From JANRIC01 sp033765345 (GTDB lineage Bacteria; Bacteroidota; Bacteroidia; Cytophagales; Microscillaceae): a DNA stretch of 14,878 bases. The notes under the pieces were generated by a model. That model ran no database searches and was not told the origin of the DNA. It worked only from the letters and a program-made list of their open reading frames with translations. The position numbers and the translations under genes are program-made. Within the stretch, counting starts at the first letter, position 1, and every line of letters begins with the position of its first letter. The DNA is taken from assembly GCA_033765345.1 (NCBI GenBank), contig JANRIC010000089.1:1-14878 (forward strand), in the 5' to 3' direction. Of the stretch, positions 1 to 5,730 are shown one piece after another.

Positions 1-879
1 GGCTATACCCAGGAGGAGCTAGAGACTTATTTTGGAGAGCGCATCGATGAGATGTCTCCCGACTTTGGAGGTCGAGAGGCATTACTGACCAAAATTAAGC
101 AGTGGTACAATGGCTACTCTTGGGATACCAAAAACTTTGTGTATAACCCCTTTTCTATCCTGGGTTTTTTTGACAAAAGATCATTTGAGAATTTTTGGTT
201 TGAGACTGGCACGCCTACTTTTTTGCTCAAAACACTTAACCGAGAAAAACAATACAACCTGGACAATATCCGCTCGACGGCACTTACCTTTGGTAGTTTC
301 GAGCTCGGCAACATTACGCCTGAAGCCCTACTCTTCCAAACTGGCTACCTAACGCTCAAGGCGGTGGATAAGCGCGGTGTTTATACGCTTTCTTATCCGA
401 ATTTAGAAGTGAAAGACTCGCTCTTGCAATATCTGCTGGCCGAATACAGCCACGAATCGCTCACTTATGTTTCCCCTCGGGTCGTAACTATGCTTGAGGC
501 TCTGGAAGCGCATCAGGTGGATGAGTTCGTGAACACACTCAATAGTCTTTTTGCTTCCATTCCTTATCAAATATTTATCGCCCATGTGGAGGCTTATTAC
601 CACTCGGTGACCTTCCTGGCCTTGAGCCTGATGGGTTCCTTTGTGCAAGTAGAGGCCAGTCAGGCCAAAGGTCGCCCCGATGCTGTGGTACACACCGATG
701 ATTGCATTTATGTCATGGAGTTTAAGCTTGATGAGAATGCCGAAGCAGCTATGCAGCAAATCAAAGAACGCGGCTATACCAAACCCTATCTCCACTTGGG
801 TAAACCTGTCAAAGCAGTAGGGATAAATTTCAATTCCAGCAAAAAAGAAGTAGACCAATGGTTGGAGGAGAAAGTATAA
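1..879 (+). CDS. AAA-like ATPase / PD-(D/E)XK nuclease-fold protein (DUF1703 type), 5'-truncated
   Basis: The reading frame is open from base 1, so the gene begins outside the window and 292 C-terminal codons are visible. The opening residues GYTQEELETYF and the later KIKQWYNGYSWD are characteristic of the AAA-ATPase-like family (Pfam AAA-ATPase_like/DUF1703) that carries a C-terminal PDDEXK_9 domain. The nuclease-fold core is intact: GRPD (Asp at visible codon 227), then the strand YVMEFKL (Glu 240, Lys 242), giving the D...ExK pattern. Family members are usually a little over 500 residues, so the N-terminal half with the Walker motifs should lie upstream of the window. These proteins are numerous in Bacteroidota and no physiological substrate is established; defence or mobile-element roles have been suggested but are not shown here. 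The next gene starts about 160 bp downstream in a separate unit. Family assignment is firm; function is open. Confidence 0.9.
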   Translation, partial: GYTQEELETYFGERIDEMSPDFGGREALLTKIKQWYNGYSWDTKNFVYNPFSILGFFDKRSFENFWFETGTPTFLLKTLNREKQYNLDNIRSTALTFGSFELGNITPEALLFQTGYLTLKAVDKRGVYTLSYPNLEVKDSLLQYLLAEYSHESLTYVSPRVVTMLEALEAHQVDEFVNTLNSLFASIPYQIFIAHVEAYYHSVTFLALSLMGSFVQVEASQAKGRPDAVVHTDDCIYVMEFKLDENAEAAMQQIKERGYTKPYLHLGKPVKAVGINFNSSKKEVDQWLEEKV

Positions 880-934
880 GCAAAGGGAAGAATTTTCAAG
901 CGTATGATTTAAAAATATGGAAGGATGTAGGATA

Positions 935-972
935 TTTGAGGTAAAATTAAACTATACTTGCTAAACCTCAAA
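935..972. promoter_or_regulatory. 8-bp perfect inverted repeat around a TATACTTG box; possible terminator or operator
   Basis: TTTGAGGT (935-942) is perfectly complementary to ACCTCAAA (965-972), with a 22-nt spacer. The spacer contains TATACTTG (953-960), a one-mismatch version of the Bacteroidota -7 consensus TAnnTTTG. A T-rich stretch follows (974-993). It could be a weak intrinsic terminator for the upstream nuclease-fold gene, but the loop is long for one. It could also be an operator flanking a promoter for the SH3-like gene at 1041, but no TTG lies at the right -33 distance (the nearest is only 14 nt away). The repeat is seen directly; either role is inference. Confidence 0.35.
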
Positions 973-1040
973 GATTTTATTGTTTTTATTTTAAAAAAGT
1001 ATGGTTTGGCTTGAAATAAGGAAATCTTATAAACTCTGTT

Positions 1041-1937
1041 ATGATGAAAAAAAGAATTTGCTTGTTGGTCTTATGTGTGTTTCTAAGCGGAAGAATCTTC
1101 GCACAAGATATGATGACTGCTTACGTGATTGTAGATAAACTATTGATGTACGAAAGCCCTACTTTAAAAGCCAAACAACTGCACGAATTCAATGTAGGAG
1201 CTAAAATTTATTGGACAGGCGAGGGTAGCTCGAGTACCGAAACTGTTCGGGGAGTGAACAAAGAAATTTATTGGAGTAAAATATCATTTCAAGGGCAGGA
1301 AGGATGGATTTTTTCAGAGGGAATTTGTGAAAGATTTTTGCCGGCTTTTTTCTCTCAGCCCTTAGACACCAGCTATTCGGGAGATTGGGTACTTCAAATG
1401 AAGGAATCCCAAGCAATCGTCAAGGCCTTGATAGATCAAAATGTATTAAAACTTGATGCGAATACTTTGAAGTTCAGGGCAAAAAACGGCAAAGAAATTC
1501 TGGTACGTGAGTCGTTCTGCCAGACTTCTGACGCAGAACGGCTTTCAAGTGACGGACACAGCATCAACTTTATTCAGAGGAATGCCCAGAATCCCTCACT
1601 CATCGAGATCATAATGGGTATGGTAGCCTTTGATATGAAATGCTACATCAACCTCGATACTGGGAAAAAATTCAATTTTCCGGATTCAAACCCGTGTTCT
1701 GTTTCGACCGTTTCGCCCTCCGGCAAATATGTTTTAGGTGTAGATATACAGTTGGAGCAAGTTACATTGGATCTTTTTGATTTTGATTCCCAAAAATTAC
1801 TCAAACAAATAAAACCTGCCAGACTTAATTCATATATCATTCAATTGAATTGGATAGATGATCAGACCGTAGAAGTGCTTGAAATCGACGAAGAAGGAGA
1901 ATATTTGCCCAAAAAAACCTTGCGTATGGACCTTTAA
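1041..1937 (+). CDS. Exported SH3-like-domain protein of unknown function
   Basis: This 298-residue protein has a clear N-terminal signal peptide: MMKKR, a hydrophobic core (ICLLVLCVFL), then a likely cleavage after GRIFAQ near residue 22. Residues about 26-100 (AYVIVDKLLMYESP... through GWIFSEGICERF) resemble a bacterial SH3 domain: a YxSPTLKAKQL strand pair followed by a WSKI...GQEGWIF ending. The remaining 200 residues are not recognised. They contain a stretch (SPSGKYVLGVDI...LDLFDFDSQKLL...LNWIDDQTVEVLEI) resembling one or two blades of a beta-propeller. No lipobox is seen, so it is probably periplasmic or secreted. The start is the first of two adjacent ATG codons; the second is equally possible. 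It stands alone, about 160 bp from either neighbour. The SH3 call rests on pattern only and the role is unknown. Confidence 0.72.
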   Translation: MMKKRICLLVLCVFLSGRIFAQDMMTAYVIVDKLLMYESPTLKAKQLHEFNVGAKIYWTGEGSSSTETVRGVNKEIYWSKISFQGQEGWIFSEGICERFLPAFFSQPLDTSYSGDWVLQMKESQAIVKALIDQNVLKLDANTLKFRAKNGKEILVRESFCQTSDAERLSSDGHSINFIQRNAQNPSLIEIIMGMVAFDMKCYINLDTGKKFNFPDSNPCSVSTVSPSGKYVLGVDIQLEQVTLDLFDFDSQKLLKQIKPARLNSYIIQLNWIDDQTVEVLEIDEEGEYLPKKTLRMDL

Positions 1938-2098
1938 ATAAGAGATCACAGGAAATTTGCTTCAAAGATTATTTTTCGCCCGGAATAAGAAATCATATCA
2001 AATTATCAAAACTTAATCAAGTTCGTATTCGTCCTGATTTTAGTATCTTGAGCACCCAATTGATTTATCTTTTTCGGATAAAATCTTGATGTAACAAA

Positions 2099-2755
2099 AT
2101 GAAAATTTATCCCATTAATCAGGATAGTGCCATCTATATTCTGAATCATTTTCCTTATCTTCTCAACAAAAAAGAACGCCTGGCCAAGCGACACCTTTGG
2201 TCTTTGGAAAAACTCCCCCACGATCTTAGCCACCACGAGCAAGGTCCTGGGTTTAAAAAAAATAATTGGATTAGCAGTGACCCCGAAGTGCTAAAATTGC
2301 TCAAAAACGGCTACGAATATTTTATCATTCGTACTGCTTCTAGGATTTTGGAAGAAAATGCCGACAAGGTTTTTCTCAATAACTGCCCTCGATGCAATCG
2401 TCTGGCACGTACACCACAAGCCCGCCAATGCCGTCACTGCGGACATACCTGGCACAACCTCACAGTGGCTAAGTTTAACTTCCAGACTGCCATACAGCAC
2501 AACAAACTTGCATTTTTCCTTCTAGGCCGGATCAGCCAGGGAAAAGTAAAAGTTGGGCACTATATTGACCTGACTAAGATCGGGCTCAATGCCAAGCCCA
2601 AAATCTATCACATTGAGCACGGACTCAAAAAAAAGGATGGACAAATCTGGGATGATATCGCCCTTGGTACAGACGATCTGAGCCTCGAACAGCAGGAATT
2701 TTTAAAAAATCTGAGTACTTTTACGCACACTTTTGACATTGTTCTAGACCAATAA
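2099..2755 (+). CDS. Zinc-ribbon protein of unknown function
   Basis: This 218-residue protein has no signal peptide or membrane segment, so it is probably cytoplasmic. The clearest motif is a four-cysteine zinc ribbon: Cys96-x2-Cys99 (CPRC) and Cys111-x2-Cys114 (CRHC), followed by GHTWH with extra histidines. The N-terminal 90 residues (SAIYILNHFPYLLNKKERLAKRHLW..., SDPEVLKLLKNGYEYFI) are helical and charged and match no family I can name. The C-terminal 90 residues mix strands and charged helices. The stop is 5 bp before the ATG of the HAD phosphatase gene, so the two are almost certainly co-transcribed and may act together. The ribbon and the basic N-terminus would fit nucleic-acid or ribosome binding, but this is inference. 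No strong promoter is visible upstream; TATCTTTT at 2066-2073 is a weak -7 candidate. Confidence 0.75.
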   Translation: MKIYPINQDSAIYILNHFPYLLNKKERLAKRHLWSLEKLPHDLSHHEQGPGFKKNNWISSDPEVLKLLKNGYEYFIIRTASRILEENADKVFLNNCPRCNRLARTPQARQCRHCGHTWHNLTVAKFNFQTAIQHNKLAFFLLGRISQGKVKVGHYIDLTKIGLNAKPKIYHIEHGLKKKDGQIWDDIALGTDDLSLEQQEFLKNLSTFTHTFDIVLDQ

Positions 2756-2760
2756 TTTTT

Positions 2761-3450
2761 ATGAAAAATACCATCCAGGTCATCGCTTTTGATGCCGATG
2801 ACACGCTTTGGGTCAATGAGCCACTGTTTCAGGAAGCCGAAAAAAAATTCTGTTCCATGCTCGAGGATTTTTTGCCAGCACATACTGTATCCAGACAACT
2901 GCTTGAGATCGAGATCCGCAACATGACCGATTATGGTTATGGCGTAAAGGCTTTTATGCTTTCTATGATTGAAACTGCGATTGAAATATCGAGTAAAACC
3001 ATCGGAGTAGATGCCATCGATAAAATCATCCGTATCGGCAAAGACCTCCTGCATAAACCCATTGAACTGATTGAGGGTGTAGAGGATGTCTTAAAAACTC
3101 TCCAGGGCAAGTACAGACTGGTCATGGCTACCAAAGGTGATTTGCTTGATCAAGAAAGAAAATTGATTAAATCCGGTCTGGAAAAATATTTTCACCACAT
3201 TGAAATTGTCTCCGAAAAAGACGAAAAGGAGTACAGCAAACTCATTAAGCATCTCGATGTTGCCCCGCATGAATTTTTGATGATCGGCAATTCTCTCAAA
3301 TCAGATATAATGCCGGTACTGGCTCTTGGTGCTTATGGTTTTCACGTACCCTACCATAGTACTTGGGCTTATGAAAAGATTGATACCAAAATAGAACACC
3401 CACATTTCAAACAATTAGAGCGAATTACGGAAGTATTGGATTATTTGTAG
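2761..3450 (+). CDS. HAD-superfamily hydrolase (probable small-molecule phosphatase)
   Basis: This 229-residue protein has the four HAD motifs in order. Motif I is FDADDTLW with Asp11 as nucleophile and Asp13 as acid/base. Motif II is VMATKGD (Thr124). Motif III is the lysine in VSEKDEKEY (Lys153 or Lys156). Motif IV is GNSLKSDI (176-183), where the usual GD is GN but Asp182 is retained. The long helical insert between motif I and motif II (about 20-105) is a C1-type cap, as in phosphoglycolate phosphatase- and haloacid dehalogenase-like members. Substrate cannot be read from sequence. It starts 5 bp after the zinc-ribbon gene and should be translated from the same mRNA. It converges on the minus-strand gene ending at 3482, with only 31 bp between stops and no obvious terminator hairpin. 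Confidence 0.9.
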   Translation: MKNTIQVIAFDADDTLWVNEPLFQEAEKKFCSMLEDFLPAHTVSRQLLEIEIRNMTDYGYGVKAFMLSMIETAIEISSKTIGVDAIDKIIRIGKDLLHKPIELIEGVEDVLKTLQGKYRLVMATKGDLLDQERKLIKSGLEKYFHHIEIVSEKDEKEYSKLIKHLDVAPHEFLMIGNSLKSDIMPVLALGAYGFHVPYHSTWAYEKIDTKIEHPHFKQLERITEVLDYL

Positions 3451-3481
3451 TTTCCTAGAATGGTATGATGCTGAAATCAAT

Positions 3482-5653
3482 CTAAAGACTTACAATAATC
3501 CCTGGGCCGAGCAGATAAAACCATTTTTCTTCGGAAACCAGATATCCGCCCCCAAGATAAATGGGGAAGGATAGTTTTCGTTTTTCAAATCTTTGTAGAG
3601 GGTACAAGCTCCCCAAAGCAACCAAACCTACATCTCGGTTTTCGTTGCTTTCGCTGAAATTAAAGGCATTTAGTGCCAAAAAACCAGCTCCAAACTTGTA
3701 CGGACGGAGGGTATTGATTTTTTTGGGGTGATAAAAGCTAAACTGGGCGATAATAGCCATGCTGATTCCTCCAAAATTGCTGAAACCCTCTTCATTGATT
3801 TTTTTGATCAGCAAACCTCCGGGAAAAGAAACCTCCAAGTCAAATCTATTTCCTTTGCTTAGAACGATATCTATTTTTTTGCTGAAACCTTCGCCTTGGT
3901 ATTTATCGCTTTGGTGGCGAATGCTTAATTCTATGGTACTCCATTCGTAGAGATTATACACCTGAACACGAAGATATTCGTTCAGACTGATGTTTTTGCC
4001 AATGCATCCGTTTTTGGGATAAAATACATAACGGGGAGAATTTGCTCCGGGACAAACCTGTATATCCCTGACTTGCCGAGTATCTAGTAATTGATTACGA
4101 CTATCTACTACACGAATTTCAATCTCAAGATATTGTGTGCCAAAAAGTCGGTCTCCACTATCGATTTTATTTTCATCAAAAACAATGATAATATCTTTTG
4201 TTGAATGATGTACCACCAACTGACGTCCAATATCCTGGAAGGGAAAAGATTCTTCATTGGTCGTATGAATTTGGATAAAGTCCAATTCACGGGGCATCTC
4301 AAATTCTTTGACATAGAACAGAAAATTGGTGGCTTGTGCGTGATTATACAAGGCAATGGTTTTGGTTTTAATGTCCATTGGCACTAGAGCATTAAACAAC
4401 AAGACCTTGTCACTTCTAAGAACCGTATCAAGTTGGACATGCTCAAGCCCTTCAAAACGAAAGTTGGATTTGCTTAAAGACGTACCCTCGATTTTGATTT
4501 GAATCTTCTCACCCGGAGAAACCTGCCTGTTGCTGGTCCAGTCTTTACCCTCCCGAAGGATACTGACCTGATCGATCTGCAAAGCTGGGTTGATCTCAAA
4601 ATTGGTAATAAACCGCGCCAAATCCCCATCTTTGATGTATAAATACCCTTCATTGCGTTGATGATAATTATATACTCGCAGCCAGCACAATACCCTGCCA
4701 TTGTTGAGTAATTTACGGGTGAAAATTTCAGCTTTGAGTGAGCCGCCAGGGTTTTCGGTATTCTCGATGCGGTAGGTTTTGTTGAGTAATAATCCGGGGT
4801 AATAGTTAAGTTCCATTTCTACGCCCTGGTTGCGGTTAGGCTCATTGAGCACTACTTCGGGCAGGCTACTTTGCAAAAAAATAAGTCGGGCATTTTTGAC
4901 CCTAAAGTCATAAACGATGGGAGCTAAATTGCGACTGATTTTGGCAGCTTTATTCAGAAAGACCTGCTGGGTTTGTATGGGTACCGTGACTTGGATCTGC
5001 CCTGTACGATGAGCCAGTAGTTGCAGATAAATCTTATTATTTTCGCGAATGATTCTGTGATCGTATAGATCATCTTTTTTCCATTGGCTGGAGGTCAGGA
5101 TGTTTTGTGGATAATTGCTGATGATCTCAAAGCTTTTTTCTTCACCGATAAACAGTTCATTGGATTGGGGATAGATTTCTGCAAATGTATGGGTATAAGG
5201 GAGCAGGGGCAATTCATAGATTTGTTCTTTGGAGCTACCTCCTGGCGAATTTCGATAAAATAAGCGAAAAGTAAAGCTTAGAAACTCACTCTCCATCAAA
5301 TCATTAAACTTGACTTTGAGGCGATAATAGGCGTCATTGATAAAAACAGCATCTTCCAACAGCTCAAAGTCAGGGCTATCAATTAACTCCAGGGAGTCCA
5401 TTTTGACCCAGGAATAAGGGTAGAGCCTGATTTCTGCCTGTGTTTTTTGATTGGGATAATAGAAATAAAGCTGGAATCGGCTGTTGGCATAGAGTGTATG
5501 TTGGCTGCGCGAATACAAAGCTGTGTCTACTCGAAGCTCAATATCCCGAAAAATCTCCTGAAAATAGATTTGTGCTGTCAGGGGCTGTATTGCCAAAAGA
5601 ATAAAAAGTATGGGCAAAACGAGGATTGAATTTTTTCTCAAAGAATTAGACAT
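3482..5653 (-). CDS. Large exported protein with probable C-terminal beta-barrel, function unknown
   Basis: The protein is 723 residues from the ATG chosen here. That start puts a textbook signal peptide at the N-terminus: MSNSLRKNS, hydrophobic core ILVLPILFILLA, cleavage likely after LTAQ. The frame can be extended to a TTG at 5713, but this would place 20 polar residues before the signal and bury a good -7 box (5688-5695) inside the gene. The body is beta-rich; an Ig-like stretch (VSPGEKIQIKIEGTSLSKSNFRFEGLEHVQLD) is recognisable. The last 110 residues (FGGISMAIIAQFSFYHP..., YKFGAGFLALNAFNFS, VGLVALGSLYPLQ, FPIYLGGGYLVS, FYLLGPGIIVSL) alternate hydrophobic strands with polar turns as in an outer-membrane beta-barrel. 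I recognise no named family. It lies directly downstream of the sensor phosphatase gene, suggesting a shared envelope-related role. Confidence 0.72.
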   Translation of the reverse strand: MSNSLRKNSILVLPILFILLAIQPLTAQIYFQEIFRDIELRVDTALYSRSQHTLYANSRFQLYFYYPNQKTQAEIRLYPYSWVKMDSLELIDSPDFELLEDAVFINDAYYRLKVKFNDLMESEFLSFTFRLFYRNSPGGSSKEQIYELPLLPYTHTFAEIYPQSNELFIGEEKSFEIISNYPQNILTSSQWKKDDLYDHRIIRENNKIYLQLLAHRTGQIQVTVPIQTQQVFLNKAAKISRNLAPIVYDFRVKNARLIFLQSSLPEVVLNEPNRNQGVEMELNYYPGLLLNKTYRIENTENPGGSLKAEIFTRKLLNNGRVLCWLRVYNYHQRNEGYLYIKDGDLARFITNFEINPALQIDQVSILREGKDWTSNRQVSPGEKIQIKIEGTSLSKSNFRFEGLEHVQLDTVLRSDKVLLFNALVPMDIKTKTIALYNHAQATNFLFYVKEFEMPRELDFIQIHTTNEESFPFQDIGRQLVVHHSTKDIIIVFDENKIDSGDRLFGTQYLEIEIRVVDSRNQLLDTRQVRDIQVCPGANSPRYVFYPKNGCIGKNISLNEYLRVQVYNLYEWSTIELSIRHQSDKYQGEGFSKKIDIVLSKGNRFDLEVSFPGGLLIKKINEEGFSNFGGISMAIIAQFSFYHPKKINTLRPYKFGAGFLALNAFNFSESNENRDVGLVALGSLYPLQRFEKRKLSFPIYLGGGYLVSEEKWFYLLGPGIIVSL

Positions 5654-5687
5654 GGGGTTTTTGTATTTAATCCATTCATTGGAATGC

Positions 5688-5695
5688 CAAAAATA
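5688..5695 (-). promoter_or_regulatory. Bacteroidota-type -7 element (TATTTTTG)
   Basis: On the minus strand this reads TATTTTTG, an exact match to TAnnTTTG, the -7 element of the Bacteroidota primary sigma factor. It lies 34 nt upstream of the ATG at 5653, giving a short leader. A TTG on the minus strand sits about 15 nt further upstream, slightly closer than the usual 17-23, so the -33 match is imperfect. It would give the exported-protein gene its own promoter in addition to read-through from the phosphatase gene, and it favours the ATG start over the TTG at 5713. Confidence 0.4.
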
Positions 5696-5712
5696 CAACA
5701 AAGATTTTTTCA

Positions 5713-5730
5713 AAAGCCTTATTAGGCTTT
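5713..5730 (-). terminator. 7-bp stem hairpin overlapping the phosphatase stop codon
   Basis: AAAGCCT (5713-5719) and AGGCTTT (5724-5730) are perfect complements around a 4-nt loop. On the minus strand the hairpin contains the TAA stop of the phosphatase gene (5722-5724) and continues into TTTTG and AAAAAATC. The stem is short and the U-tract interrupted, so it would be a leaky terminator or an mRNA-processing or stability element dividing the two minus-strand genes. The fold is seen; the role is inferred. Confidence 0.4.

Noticed and set aside
403..858. 151-codon minus-strand open frame
   Set aside because: It lies wholly within the nuclease-fold gene, whose protein has clear family motifs; the antisense product has none.
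1..879. Transposase or mobile element suggested by the nuclease fold
   Set aside because: The sequence fits the AAA-ATPase-like/PDDEXK_9 family rather than a transposase, and no terminal inverted repeats or target duplications were seen near its visible end.
3451..3481. Bidirectional terminator between the convergent genes
   Set aside because: Only 31 bp are present and no inverted repeat with a stem over about 5 bp was found.
5654..5713. Extended TTG start for the large exported protein
   Set aside because: It would add 20 polar residues before an otherwise ideal signal peptide and place an exact TAnnTTTG box inside the coding region. The ATG at 5653 is preferred.
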